Shown piece after piece: positions 1 to 8,773 of a stretch of 64,000 nucleotides of DNA. The DNA is taken from the NCBI RefSeq assembly GCF_003046795.1, contig NZ_PZKN01000019.1, positions 23,314-87,313 of the forward strand, read 5' to 3'. The translations under genes were made by a program, and so were the position numbers. Positions within the stretch are counted from its first letter, which is position 1. Every line of letters starts with the position of its first letter. The notes under the pieces were generated by a model that saw only the letters and a list, made by a program, of their open reading frames with translations, had not been told where the DNA came from and searched no databases. This DNA comes from Desulfonatronum sp. SC1 (GTDB lineage Bacteria > Desulfobacterota > Desulfovibrionia > Desulfovibrionales > Desulfonatronaceae).

Positions 1-2
1 CT

Positions 3-146
3 CGACATACGCCCATCATCGCCGTAACCGCCCATACCCAGCCCGGAGATCGGGAAAAATTCTTGGCCGCCGGCATGGACGACTACCTGAGCAAACCGGT
101 GGGGATCGAGGAGCTGGAAAAGGTTTTAAAGCGCTTTTTTTGTTGA
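3..146 (+). CDS. Receiver-domain C-terminus of a hybrid kinase or response regulator (partial)
   Basis: Only the last 47 residues are in the window; the reading frame enters from the left edge and stops with TGA at 144-146. The visible part is the end of a CheY-like receiver: PIIAVTAHT is the beta4/Thr switch segment, [10 protein letters not shown] carries the conserved Lys-Pro of beta5, and the final helix ([11 protein letters not shown]) closes the domain. The protein ends right after the receiver, as in hybrid histidine kinases with a terminal receiver or in single-domain regulators. Which kind it is cannot be decided without upstream sequence. It runs toward the convergent Mrp cluster; the 168-base gap (147-314) holds no recognisable gene or clear terminator. 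Confidence 0.85.
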   Translation, partial: RHTPIIAVTAHTQPGDREKFLAAGMDDYLSKPVGIEELEKVLKRFFC

Positions 147-314
147 AACCAAGGCTGATGGAGCACGCCGATAGTGGTGCCATGCCATGATAAAAAGTGT
201 TTATGACCGAGTCAGTGCTCGATTTCATTTCCTGCCTGAGGGCATGACCAATATCTGGGCCGATTCAGACATTTTTTTTTTGGACTCTTTTCTCGGTTCC
301 CCCATAGCCGCTCC

Positions 315-2153
315 CTATCGCCCACTCCACCAGGTCACGGCAAGAAATACCAGCACAAACCCGACGAACAACACGCCCACGGTATGCCAGTACAACAGCC
401 GCCGCTCGATCCGGTCCGGAACGGTTTGCATCCAGCGGCTTTGTAGAATCCGGTCCGACCAGGCCACGAGATCGATGGTCCCATAGGCTGGGTCGCAGTA
501 CGGGCTGCGCCACCACCAGGAGCGCAGGCGGGACGCGTTCCGCTCCATGGCTGCCAGGACCAGGTCGTCCAGTCCTTTGGTTTCAGCGCTGTCCAGGTTG
601 AAGCGAAGAAACAGCCCCGTAGCGACCAACCCCAAGGCAATGGGCCACAGCCCGTCCCAGAGGCCCTTCCAACCCTCTGAAGCGAGGCCCATCCTCAACA
701 ACGATTCGGGCAGCGCCAGGAATGCCAGCGGATCCACTCCAATCACCAGGATCAACAGCCCCCCCGAGGCCAAAACCATGCCCAGTCCCGTCTTCGCGCT
801 CTCGAAATCATAAGCTGTTTCGGGATGTGTTTCGGGACGACCAACGTCTACGGACATGCTCCGCCAAACCCGCCAAAGGAACATGGCCATGAGCAAGGTC
901 GTGCCCACGGCCGTCAGAGGCAGCACGGCGATGAAAAAGTCGCTCCAGATCGGCGACAACTGCCCGGCTCCGGATTTCAGGGCCTGCTTGACCAAGGCTC
1001 CGCCTGTGAACGGCGCCCCGGCCAGGACCAGCCCGGCCGCGGCCAGGCCGACCAGGATCAGCCTGGCCTGGAAGCGGCTCCACCGTGCCGCCTTGGCCAG
1101 CCCTACTCCCAGAAAGAGCGCGGCCTTGGCCAGACCGTGGACCAATACGAACACCAGCAGCCCGGACAACAAAGGATCAGCCCCCAAGGCAAGCCCGCCC
1201 CAGGCCCCAGACCCGTCGGCGGCCATGGCGAAGCCAACGCCCATGGTCATCAGCCCCATCTGACTGACGCTGGAATAGGCCAAAATGGTCTTCGGATCGT
1301 GCCGGGCAAACCCGGCGGCGGCGGCGTAGACCGCGCCGGCCAAGCCCAGCCAGGCCATCCCCATCCCCCAGATTGTCAGACCGGCGGTGAGCGGAAACAG
1401 TTGCAGCCACCCCAGCAGGCCGATCTTGATCATCACCCCGCTGAGCACCGCGCTGGCCGCGGTGGGAGCCGCCGGATGAGCCAGGGGCAACCAAAAGTGC
1501 AAGCCGACCACCCCGGCCTTGATCCCGAACCCGACCAGGGCCAGGGAGAAGATCAGAGCGTTTCGGTTCCATCCTGCCTCCGCGCCTGCCAGGGCTTGGG
1601 CCGCGTCCGCGAACAGCAGGCTGTCCGCGATGATCCCGGCATAGAAAAAGGCCGCGGCCAACAGCACCTCGCCGACCACGGTCATGATCAGATAGATCTT
1701 CCCGGCATGAAACGCCTTGGGCGTCTGGTCGTGGACGATCAACCCGTAGGCGGCGAAACTCATCATGGCGAAAAAGACGTAGAACGAGGCCAGGTCCTGG
1801 GCCACGCAGACCCCGAGGTTGCCGCTCAGGGTCACCAGGAAAAAGAAGGCAAACCGGAAACGATCCCGACCGCCGGAGTCGCTTTGCGCCGAGGACCAAG
1901 CGAACAGGCCCGCCGCGGTCCAGAGCACGGCCGCCAGGAGCAGAAAGACCCTACCGTACGGCCCGAAATGGAGCGTAGTTTCCAGAAACAAGGCCGGGAA
2001 AACTCCGGGCGCTCCACCGCCGACCAGGGCAAGCCCCAGGGCCGGCAACGGCGACAGCCAAAGCCCCGGCCCGGCAGCCAGATTCCGGGTCCGGACATGG
2101 CCGAGCAGGCAGCAGATGAGTAGCGGAAAGCCGATGACGATCAGCCAGATCAT
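315..2153 (-). CDS. Mrp/Nuo-type proton-conducting antiporter subunit (third D-like subunit)
   Basis: 612-residue polytopic membrane protein of the proton-conducting transporter family (MrpA/MrpD, NuoL/M/N). The key charged positions of the antiporter core are visible: a glutamate in VVGEVLL (TM5 type), a lysine in VMIKIGLLG (TM7/8 type), HFWLPLAHPAAP, and the DPKTILAYSSVSQMG segment that includes the broken helix and its lysine. It has a hydrophilic tail (about residues 510-580) before a last helix. It is the last gene of the minus-strand antiporter cluster, but a 253-base spacer carrying GTAGGGGC repeats separates it from the previous D-like gene, whereas all other neighbours overlap. No good ribosome binding site is seen before the ATG at 2153. 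Coupling ion (Na+ or H+) cannot be read from sequence. Confidence 0.85.
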   Translation of the reverse strand: MIWLIVIGFPLLICCLLGHVRTRNLAAGPGLWLSPLPALGLALVGGGAPGVFPALFLETTLHFGPYGRVFLLLAAVLWTAAGLFAWSSAQSDSGGRDRFRFAFFFLVTLSGNLGVCVAQDLASFYVFFAMMSFAAYGLIVHDQTPKAFHAGKIYLIMTVVGEVLLAAAFFYAGIIADSLLFADAAQALAGAEAGWNRNALIFSLALVGFGIKAGVVGLHFWLPLAHPAAPTAASAVLSGVMIKIGLLGWLQLFPLTAGLTIWGMGMAWLGLAGAVYAAAAGFARHDPKTILAYSSVSQMGLMTMGVGFAMAADGSGAWGGLALGADPLLSGLLVFVLVHGLAKAALFLGVGLAKAARWSRFQARLILVGLAAAGLVLAGAPFTGGALVKQALKSGAGQLSPIWSDFFIAVLPLTAVGTTLLMAMFLWRVWRSMSVDVGRPETHPETAYDFESAKTGLGMVLASGGLLILVIGVDPLAFLALPESLLRMGLASEGWKGLWDGLWPIALGLVATGLFLRFNLDSAETKGLDDLVLAAMERNASRLRSWWWRSPYCDPAYGTIDLVAWSDRILQSRWMQTVPDRIERRLLYWHTVGVLFVGFVLVFLAVTWWSGR

Positions 2154-2220
2154 TTCGTTTGGATGCCTATGTTTTCTTGATTGTCTGACCCAGGATGGTC
2201 ATATGCGGAGGGTCGGCGTA

Positions 2221-2316
2221 ACGTAGGGGCGGACCTGTGTGTCCGCCCTGGTATCCCATCGTAGGGGCGACCCTTGCGGTCGCCCTGGGCAGGCGCAAGG
2301 CCTGCCCCTACGGATG
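2221..2316. repeat. Cluster of three GTAGGGGC hairpin repeats
   Basis: Three adjacent hairpin units: GTAGGGGCGGACC ... GTCCGCCC (about 2223-2249), GTAGGGGCGACCC ... GGTCGCCC (about 2261-2286) and GGGCAGGC ... GCCTGCCCCTAC (about 2287-2312, opposite orientation). They lie between two genes of the antiporter cluster that read the same way. A single perfect palindrome of the same family occurs at 57880-57917. This looks like a REP-type or short non-autonomous element; no protein is encoded. Confidence 0.8.
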
Positions 2317-2406
2317 ACCGATCCTTCCGTGGTTTGTTCAAGAAGGATTTCGATTTCGATTCAGTCGGAATATATCGAGAATCCGAAAACAAAAGAATCC
2401 CGCGAT

Positions 2407-3918
2407 TCACGGAAAAGCCCCTCGACCAGTGGTGATCATCTGGGCCACGCCCAGCGGGCTCCACTCCCATCCGGCGAACACCCCGGCGGCCAGGGAGAAA
2501 AAGGCCGTGGCCAGAGTGGGCAGCAGGAGCATCCACGGTGCCTCCCAGATTCCGCACCGGGCCTGCTCGCCGTCAAGCTCGGGCCCTTCGACGCAGGGCC
2601 GGAACCATGCCCGGTACAGAATGGGCAGAAAATAGGCGGCGTTGAGCAGGCTGCTGAGCACCAGGACCACCACCACCCAATCCTGCCCGGCCTGAATGCC
2701 GCCCTGGGCCAGGTACCATTTGCTGACAAACCCGGCCACCGGCGGAACCCCGATCATGCCCAGGGCGGCGATGGTGAACAGGGCCATGGTCATGGGCATG
2801 GTCCGGCCCAGGCCGTCCATCTGGTCGATGCGGTGGATATTCCGGGACCGGGCGAAGATCCCGGCACAGAAAAACAGGGTGATCTTCATGATCCCCTGGT
2901 GGACCAGATGGGCCAGCCCGCCCACCGTGGCCAGGGGGCCCAGGACAACCGCGCCCAGGGCGATGTAGGACACCTGACTGACCGTGGAATAGGCTAGGCG
3001 GCGTTTCAGCTCGTTCTGCATCAAGGCCCGCAGGGAGCCGAACAGGATCGTGGAGACCACCACCGCGGCCAGGGGCTCCAGCACTCCGAGCTCGGACGCG
3101 AAGTCCTTGCCGAAGACGTCCTGGACCACCCGGAGTACGCCGAAGGCACCGGCCTTGACCACGGCCACGGCGTGCAGCAGCGCGCTGACGGGGGCCGGGG
3201 CGACCATGGCCGCGGGCAGCCAGCCGTGCAGAGGGACGAAGGCGTTTTTCACGGCCAGCCCGCAAATCAACAGAGCGAAGATGACCCGGGCCTCCCATGG
3301 ACCGATGTGCTCCATGGCCCCCAGGACCCCACCGGAAACGAAATCAAAGGGGCCGGCCAGGGTCTGAAGTCCGACCACGCCCAGAAACAGCACGGCCCCA
3401 GCGCCCATGGCGTACCACAGATACGTCCGCCCGGCGGCCAGGGCTTGCGGCGTCCCCTGGTGGATCACCAGGGGATAGGTAACCAGGGTCAGAAACTCGT
3501 AGAAGATGAAAAACGTGATCAGGTTTCCGGCCAGGGCCACCCCGGTGGACGCGGTCACGCACAGGCTGAAAAACCCGAAAAACCGGCTCCGATTCCTGGA
3601 CCCTTCCAAATAACCCACGGCGTACAGAGTGGTCAGGAACCAGAGATTGCTGGACAGAGAGACAAAGGCCAGGGACAGCAGGTCCACCTGCAAGACGAAG
3701 TCGAACCCCAGCCCCATGGTGAAACGCGCTTCGTACACGGCCCCCCGGACCAGCACGCCCCAGGCCATCACAAAAACCCCGACCACCTTCACAGTGGCCC
3801 CGGTCATGTTCAGGGCCGTGCGCCATCCGGAGCGCTCCTCGGGGAGGAGGAAGATGATCAGCCCGGTGATCAGGGAACTGCACAGCACGATCAACGGCAG
3901 CCAGGAGGTCATGGTCAT
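2407..3918 (-). CDS. Mrp-type antiporter subunit D-like (second copy)
   Basis: 503-residue member of the proton-conducting transporter family (MrpD/NuoM type). Visible core positions: glutamate in FIFYEFLTLVTYPL, lysine in VAVVKAGAFGV following HGWLPAAMVAPAPVSALLHA, and KRRLAYSTVSQVSYIALG. About 14 hydrophobic segments fit the usual 13-14 helices. The ATG at 3918 overlaps the stop of the upstream D-like gene by four bases (ATGA), so translation is probably coupled. The second of three D-like subunits in the cluster. Expected in the cytoplasmic membrane as part of a multisubunit cation/proton antiporter, or of a module resembling the antiporter part of membrane-bound hydrogenases. Confidence 0.88.
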   Translation of the reverse strand: MTMTSWLPLIVLCSSLITGLIIFLLPEERSGWRTALNMTGATVKVVGVFVMAWGVLVRGAVYEARFTMGLGFDFVLQVDLLSLAFVSLSSNLWFLTTLYAVGYLEGSRNRSRFFGFFSLCVTASTGVALAGNLITFFIFYEFLTLVTYPLVIHQGTPQALAAGRTYLWYAMGAGAVLFLGVVGLQTLAGPFDFVSGGVLGAMEHIGPWEARVIFALLICGLAVKNAFVPLHGWLPAAMVAPAPVSALLHAVAVVKAGAFGVLRVVQDVFGKDFASELGVLEPLAAVVVSTILFGSLRALMQNELKRRLAYSTVSQVSYIALGAVVLGPLATVGGLAHLVHQGIMKITLFFCAGIFARSRNIHRIDQMDGLGRTMPMTMALFTIAALGMIGVPPVAGFVSKWYLAQGGIQAGQDWVVVVLVLSSLLNAAYFLPILYRAWFRPCVEGPELDGEQARCGIWEAPWMLLLPTLATAFFSLAAGVFAGWEWSPLGVAQMITTGRGAFP

Positions 3919-5501
3919 GGCCGGTCTCCGCCGAAATTCCCCATCAGTAACGCATCAAAGGGGGGGTCAAGCCCCATGTCTCGAAGCAGCAAAGTAATCA
4001 CTTCCTCGGCCCGAAATCCGAACAGTACGCACAGCGCGGCCAGAAACAGCGCCGACAAAGTCATTAGAGCGGGCACGGGGCGCAGTTCCGGAACGCCGGA
4101 ATTCTTCGAGAGCTGACTTTCATTGACCTCTCGACCGTCTTCTAGGCCGGCATTCGCATCATGCCCGCCCACCGGCACGAAGGTGAAGGAGAGGATCTTG
4201 AAGACATAGGCCGCGGTGAGCAGTCCGCCCAGGGCGATGACCACGGCCCACCACCATTGCCCGCTGGCCAGGGAGGCCTTAAGCAGCATCCACTTGGCCA
4301 CGAATCCGGCGCTGGGCGGCAGGCCCATCAGGCTCACCCCGGCCACGCCCAGGGTGAAGGTGACCACGGGCAACCGCCCGGCGATGTCCCGCATGGCCGC
4401 CAACTCGTCCGTGCCCATGGCCAGCAGCAGACAGCCCGCGGCCATGAACAGGGCCGCCTTGGCCAGCCCGTGGGAAAAAACATGGAAGACCGTGCCGGCC
4501 CAGGCCATACTCGCCCAGCCCTCGCTCCAGGCCGCTCCACCGGCGGGAGTGAGCAGGGCGAAGAGAAAAAACAGATACCCCAGTTGGCCCACCGTGGAAT
4601 AGGCCACCAACAGCTTCAACCGGGTCTGACGCACGGCCTGCAGGGACCCCCAGAGCACGGCCGCGGCCCCCAGGACGCCCAGCAACTGCCCCGCCACCGG
4701 AGCCGTAACTTCCGGAAAGACCACGAACCATATCCGCAGCAACAGGAAAAACGACGCCTTGGTCACCATCCCGGAAAGGATGGCGCTGACCGGGGCCGGA
4801 GCACCGGCATGGGCCGGGGGCAGCCAGAAATGGAACGGCAGCAGCGCGGCCTTGATCAATAGCCCGCCGGTCATCAGCCCGAAGGCGACCAGCACGGGGA
4901 GCGAACCATCCACGGCTTCGGCCAGCAGGAAAATGTCCAAATGGCCGGTCTGGGCGTACAACAGGGCCACGCCCAGGAGATAGATCAACGACCCGAACAT
5001 GGTCGCCAGCAGGTAGCGCAGGCCGGCCACCAGGGCGTCGTTGGTTCCGGAGAGCACGGTCAACCCCACGGCCCCCAGCCCGACCATCTCCAACAGCACG
5101 TAGGCGTTGAACACGTCCGCGCTGAGATACACACCGTTCAAACCGCCCCAGAGCACCAGCCAGACAGGCCAGAAATAGGGCTCCATTCGCGCGTATTCCC
5201 GGCCCCGTCCGAAAAAAGCAAGGGCATAGACGCCCACCAGCAGACCGACGATGGACGTGAGCAGCAGAAACATCGCTCCCAGCCCGTCCAGATACAGCCC
5301 GATGCCCAAGGGCGCGGCCCATCCACCCAGGTCGACCCGAACCGGGCCGGAGTGCCAGACGTGGCGCAACAGCGGCAGACAGGTCCAGGCCGTGACCGCT
5401 GAGGCGGCCAGCCCGGCCCAGGCCACGGCCCGACCTCGAAGCAACAGGCAGGCCACGCCGCCCATGAACGGGACCAGAATCATCCACGCCGCCTGACTCA
5501 T
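3915..5501 (-). CDS. Mrp-type antiporter subunit D-like (first copy)
   Basis: 528-residue proton-conducting transporter family protein. Core features: glutamate in YVLLEMVGLG, HFWLPPAHAGAPAPVSAILSGMVTKAS with the conserved lysine, and LKLLVAYSTVGQLGY. A hydrophilic stretch around residues 440-465 (NAGLEDGREVNESQ) interrupts the helices near the C-terminus. It overlaps mnhC upstream (ATGA) and the second D-like gene downstream (ATGA). Together with the small subunits it belongs to a multisubunit antiporter; sequence alone does not say which of the three D-like proteins corresponds to the MrpA N-terminal half. Confidence 0.88.
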   Translation of the reverse strand: MSQAAWMILVPFMGGVACLLLRGRAVAWAGLAASAVTAWTCLPLLRHVWHSGPVRVDLGGWAAPLGIGLYLDGLGAMFLLLTSIVGLLVGVYALAFFGRGREYARMEPYFWPVWLVLWGGLNGVYLSADVFNAYVLLEMVGLGAVGLTVLSGTNDALVAGLRYLLATMFGSLIYLLGVALLYAQTGHLDIFLLAEAVDGSLPVLVAFGLMTGGLLIKAALLPFHFWLPPAHAGAPAPVSAILSGMVTKASFFLLLRIWFVVFPEVTAPVAGQLLGVLGAAAVLWGSLQAVRQTRLKLLVAYSTVGQLGYLFFLFALLTPAGGAAWSEGWASMAWAGTVFHVFSHGLAKAALFMAAGCLLLAMGTDELAAMRDIAGRLPVVTFTLGVAGVSLMGLPPSAGFVAKWMLLKASLASGQWWWAVVIALGGLLTAAYVFKILSFTFVPVGGHDANAGLEDGREVNESQLSKNSGVPELRPVPALMTLSALFLAALCVLFGFRAEEVITLLLRDMGLDPPFDALLMGNFGGDRP

Positions 5502-5836
5502 GGAATCGGCCCGTCTCGGGTAGTTGAAGTATCTTTGGCTTGGGCCTGACCCTGGGATTGCCCCTGGGCCTGATAAATCCGGCGCAACAGGGCCAGGGCA
5601 AAAGCCGTGGCGCTGATGGCCACCACGATTCCGGTCAGGACCATGGCCTGGGGCACGGGGTCGGCAAAAACTCCCTGATTACGATACGCCGTGCTGATCA
5701 GCAGCAGAAACACCCCTCCCGCGATCACGTTCAGGGCCATGATCTGCCGCAGCAGATGCCTGCGGGTGATCAGGCCGTGAACGCCCAGGCCCGCCAGCAG
5801 GGCCGCGGTAAGGGAGTACACCAGAAAGGTGGTCAT
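5498..5836 (-). CDS. mnhC: Cation/proton antiporter subunit C (MrpC/NuoK-like)
   Basis: 112 residues with three hydrophobic helices, the size and shape of MrpC/MnhC and NuoK. The segments TAALLAGLGVHGL, MALNVIAGGVFLLLI and VLTGIVVAISATAFALALL match the family pattern, including the conserved VLTGIV stretch of the last helix. The hydrophilic tail is rich in Gln/Gly (QGQSQGQAQAK). The ATG at 5836 shares one base with the stop of the upstream fusion gene (TAATG), and its own stop overlaps the next ATG, so it is translationally coupled on both sides. Confidence 0.9.
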   Translation of the reverse strand: MTTFLVYSLTAALLAGLGVHGLITRRHLLRQIMALNVIAGGVFLLLISTAYRNQGVFADPVPQAMVLTGIVVAISATAFALALLRRIYQAQGQSQGQAQAKDTSTTRDGPIP

Positions 5837-6858
5837 TACTCGTCCACCACCAAAACCACGGCCACCAGCGCGGCCAGAGTCACGCCGATGGACACGGTGG
5901 CCGCGGCCTCCAGGGCCAGAATCAGCGTACCGGCCCAGGCCGACGGATATTCCAGGGGAAAACCTTGCGGTGCAAGCGCTGTCAGCACGGCCAGAAGCAG
6001 GATGGCCGCGAAGCCCACGACCACGCAGGAGAGCAAGGCGGTCCGAGACAGCCGGTCAACCGAAGGCAGGCCGGTCAGGCGCAGCAGGACCAGCCCGGCG
6101 GCCAGGACCACTCCGGCCTGAAAGGCCCCGCCCGGAGCGTGGTCTCCCAGCCAGAGCAGATACGCGGCGACCAGCACGACCAGCGGCCCCAAAAGGCCCA
6201 CCAGCCGACGCGCAACGGGCGAAGCGGTCGGACGCATGGGCAGCCCGCGCAGGTCATGCGCCCCGCGAACGCCGAACACGCCCATCAGGGCCAGGAGCAG
6301 GACGCCCAGTTCCAGCCAGGTATCGTACAGCCGGAAGTTGAGCAGGACGGCGGTCACCGGATGCTCCACACCGGAGGAGCCCATTTTTTGAGCCACCATC
6401 CCAGCCAGTCCGGCCTCGTGACGCGGCAGTTCCAGCACCGCCAGAACCAGCAATGCGGTCAGGGCAACGGCCCCCAATCCGGCCACAAGGTAATGGAACC
6501 GGCTCGGGCAGGCCGCGACCTGATCCAGTCGGCAGGAGCCCGCGACAAAAGGCTCGTCGCCGGGGCCGCGTTCCTGAGAGGATTGGCCGGATTGACCAGA
6601 TTGATCTGGGTGATCGGATTGGGGCTCGATACGCTTGAAGGTCCCGAACAGCAGCACCCCGGCCAACCCCGCGCCCACAGCGGCTTCGGCCAAAGCGATG
6701 TCCGGGGCCTGCAGGCGCACCCAGGCCAGGGCCAGAAACAAGCCGAAGGAAATGAACAGCACCGTGGCCTGGAACAAATCCGAGGCTTGCAGCAAGCGCC
6801 AACTGACCAGCAACAAAACCCCGGCCAGCAGCAGATCAAAGACCAGGGACAGGGTCAT
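5836..6858 (-). CDS. Fusion of MrpA C-terminal (DUF4040/MbhD-E) region with MrpB
   Basis: 340 residues. The N-terminal part (about 1-85) with WVRLQAPDIALAEAAVGAGL matches the DUF4040/MbhD segment normally found at the C-terminal end of MrpA. A Gly/Ser/Gln-rich linker (SDHPDQSGQSGQSSQ) follows. The C-terminal part (about 165-340) with SPVARRLVGLL, LWLGDHAPGGAFQAGVV and AGLVLLRLTG is MrpB, where the GDHAPGGAFQ signature is diagnostic. The ATG overlaps the stop of mnhG by four bases. Encoding the MrpA tail on the B subunit while the D-like subunits are separate resembles the gene division of Mbh/Mbx-type modules rather than Bacillus Mrp. Confidence 0.85.
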   Translation of the reverse strand: MTLSLVFDLLLAGVLLLVSWRLLQASDLFQATVLFISFGLFLALAWVRLQAPDIALAEAAVGAGLAGVLLFGTFKRIEPQSDHPDQSGQSGQSSQERGPGDEPFVAGSCRLDQVAACPSRFHYLVAGLGAVALTALLVLAVLELPRHEAGLAGMVAQKMGSSGVEHPVTAVLLNFRLYDTWLELGVLLLALMGVFGVRGAHDLRGLPMRPTASPVARRLVGLLGPLVVLVAAYLLWLGDHAPGGAFQAGVVLAAGLVLLRLTGLPSVDRLSRTALLSCVVVGFAAILLLAVLTALAPQGFPLEYPSAWAGTLILALEAAATVSIGVTLAALVAVVLVVDE

Positions 6859-7265
6859 GTTTCTGGGGGGTTGGGGTTTTGGGTTATTTTGGGACTTATG
6901 GGACTTATGGGATTTGTGGGACGAGAGGGTCCGGAGCTGTTTTCGTGGGCTGCTTTGTCTCCGCTTGCTTCGCCGCCTTGCTCTTGACCTAGGATGTTGC
7001 GGCCCAGCAGGAAGCAGATGGAAGAGCTGGCCGCCAAGGCCACCAGCCAGATCAGCAAAATTTTCAGGGCCGTGCTCACGGACCCGCTGGTAATCGTCAA
7101 GGCCAGGACGATCAGCCCCAGACCGAGGTTGTCGGCCTTGGTCAGGGCATGAATCCGACTCATGGCGTCCGGAAACCGCAGCAGTCCCAGCGTTCCGGCC
7201 AGGAAGAAAAACGCTCCGCTCAGGCAGAGCAGGACCGCCGACACCGTAACCACCACGTCGAACAC
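6855..7265 (-). CDS. mnhG: Cation/proton antiporter subunit G
   Basis: MnhG family, three helices, with the family signature GTLGLLRFPDAMSRIHALTKADNLGLGL. I take the GTG at 7265 as start (136 residues): it lies four bases after the mnhF stop and has GGAGGGT about nine bases upstream. An upstream ATG at 7325 would add 20 polar residues inside mnhF and overlap it by 56 bases. The C-terminal tail (NPISPISPKITQNPNPP) is coded by a 10-base tandem repeat (GGGACTTATG on the plus strand, near 6891-6915) and is probably not structured. The stop overlaps the next start (ATGA). Confidence 0.88.
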   Translation of the reverse strand: MFDVVVTVSAVLLCLSGAFFFLAGTLGLLRFPDAMSRIHALTKADNLGLGLIVLALTITSGSVSTALKILLIWLVALAASSSICFLLGRNILGQEQGGEASGDKAAHENSSGPSRPTNPISPISPKITQNPNPPET

Positions 7266-7269
7266 GCCT

Positions 7270-7554
7270 CTACCCTCCGGCTCCGCCTCCGCCGCGCCCG
7301 TCGTTTTTCCGAGAATCGCGCACAAAGGCCATCACCGCCAGGACGGCCAGGACGGCGAAAACCATGGCCGCGTTACGCACGGCCGGGGCGTCGAAGGCCG
7401 CGGCCAACAGCAACAAGACGGCCACCCCGGTGGTCCCAAACAACTGAACCGCCACCAAGCGATCCTCCTGCCGTGGCCCCAAAAAAACCCGAGCCAAACC
7501 GACGATCATGGTCAGCAGAAGAAAACAGGCCACGCCGAGATAGAAGGTTTGCAT
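7270..7554 (-). CDS. mnhF: Cation/proton antiporter subunit F
   Basis: 94 residues, three helices. VGLARVFLGPRQEDRLVAVQLFGT is the family motif, in which the Gly-Pro-x-x-x-Asp-Arg region of MrpF/MnhF is conserved. First gene of the coupled antiporter run, 26 bases after the stop of the carbohydrate-binding-like gene. In most Mrp operons mnhE stands directly before mnhF; here there is none, and no MnhE-like protein occurs elsewhere in the window. The C-terminus is a Gly-rich tail (GRGGGGAGG). Confidence 0.88.
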   Translation of the reverse strand: MQTFYLGVACFLLLTMIVGLARVFLGPRQEDRLVAVQLFGTTGVAVLLLLAAAFDAPAVRNAAMVFAVLAVLAVMAFVRDSRKNDGRGGGGAGG

Positions 7555-7580
7555 GGGGGCCTCTAACTAAGTGTTGACCT

Positions 7581-8054
7581 CTACCCTATTCGCAACTGAG
7601 CCAGGCTGGCGACGGCATTCTCGTTGCTGATGTCCGGCTTGATGATCAGTTCCAGCGTGGTCACGCCGGTGGCGTCCAGGTAGATGTTTTCACTCTCCTC
7701 CCGCATCCCGTCAGGACTGAAATTCCACTGTTGGCGCACGATGTCCGTGAAGGACTTGCCGTTGTCGGCGGACCAGCGCAGGACGAACTCGTGGGTCCGT
7801 TCCACTTCGGATTCCTCGAAATGAATCCAGATTCTACGGAGACTCCGGGGTTCGTCGAAGAGAAATCGAATGGTCTGCTCTCCGGCCTTTCCGGCCCGCC
7901 ACCCGGCGGAATGCCCAGGCAACAGGGCGTGTTCGATGGGATGCTTCGGATCTTCGGAGGTGATCTCCACTTCCGCGATATCCTCCAGATTCAGCCATTC
8001 CCCTTCCGGTGTCGTGGGGTCCGCGGCCCCGGACGAAACAATGCGTTTACGCAT
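7581..8054 (-). CDS. Carbohydrate-binding (discoidin-like) small protein
   Basis: 157 residues, no signal peptide and no membrane helix. The pattern TIRFLFDEPRSLRRIWIHFEE, followed by RTHEFVLRWSADNGKSFTDIVRQQWNFSP and TTLELIIKPD, is that of a jelly-roll F5/8-type (discoidin-like) domain; close relatives in Proteobacteria are annotated as carbohydrate-binding proteins. The ligand is unknown. The ATG at 8054 has AAGGA upstream (TCAAGGAATAAGG). It sits 26 bases before mnhF in the same direction and may share its transcript, but a role in the antiporter is not implied. Confidence 0.6.
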   Translation of the reverse strand: MRKRIVSSGAADPTTPEGEWLNLEDIAEVEITSEDPKHPIEHALLPGHSAGWRAGKAGEQTIRFLFDEPRSLRRIWIHFEESEVERTHEFVLRWSADNGKSFTDIVRQQWNFSPDGMREESENIYLDATGVTTLELIIKPDISNENAVASLAQLRIG

Positions 8055-8137
8055 AAAAAACCTTATTCCTTGACATGATTCATGATTGTTGCCAGCCGGT
8101 TACAAACCAATCCGGACCTTCCCACTTTCCAACCTTC

Positions 8138-8656
8138 CTACAACGTGACCTCGTCCTGAGCATCTCGTTGTTCACGGAATTCCTCAATAGACTTCTCCCA
8201 GGCCTCGTTAAGCACGGAAAAAGCGTCCAGAAATCCCTCCCGCATCTGTTCCCAGGCCCCCGCCGAGGAGCTTTTCAGGGCGCCGAATTTTTCCGCCAGC
8301 TCCACCCGTTGCCGCCGCAACTCCCGCATCGCAAGGCGCGAACGCTCCCGGGCGGCCTGACTCATCTCATCCCAGTTCTCTTCAATGGCTTTTTCCAGAG
8401 CGTCCAGGCGACGGTCCATATCCTCCAGGGCAGGCTTGGAGCGTTCAAGGGCCTTGTCCCGCTGCTCCGCGCCGTATCGACCCAGGACACGGCCCAAATC
8501 CCGCATCTCCTCGCGGACTTCCTCAAAAGAGGCTTCACCCGGCGCCGTCCCGGAATTCGCGTTCCCGGACTGAGCCGAACAAACCCAGGGCATCCCGGCG
8601 AGCAGCATCGTGAAAAGGAAAACAGCAGGCAGTACTCTCATCATTCCAGCTTTCAT
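8138..8656 (-). CDS. Secreted coiled-coil protein of unknown function
   Basis: 172 residues from the ATG at 8656, chosen because GGGAGG lies six bases upstream. A signal peptide is clear (VLPAVFLFTMLLAGMPWVCSAQS), with cleavage likely after CSA. The rest is almost entirely charged helix with heptad character (DRRLDALEKAIEENWDEM, RRQRVELAEKFGALK). The last part (GAWEQMREGFLDAFSVLNEAWEKS) resembles the ends of the two cytosolic coiled-coil proteins at 10014-10331 and 43383-43724, so this may be a periplasmic relative of the same sll1863-like stress family. No catalytic motif is seen. Confidence 0.7.
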   Translation of the reverse strand: MKAGMMRVLPAVFLFTMLLAGMPWVCSAQSGNANSGTAPGEASFEEVREEMRDLGRVLGRYGAEQRDKALERSKPALEDMDRRLDALEKAIEENWDEMSQAARERSRLAMRELRRQRVELAEKFGALKSSSAGAWEQMREGFLDAFSVLNEAWEKSIEEFREQRDAQDEVTL

Positions 8657-8773
8657 GATCAACCTCCCGTTGTCGATGGAACAAGGAAATCTGTTCTATG
8701 TAAAAATACAATAATCCCAGAATGGTAGACGCCTTGATATTCAAAGTGTGTCTCCAGGGTGGGCCAATATCTG

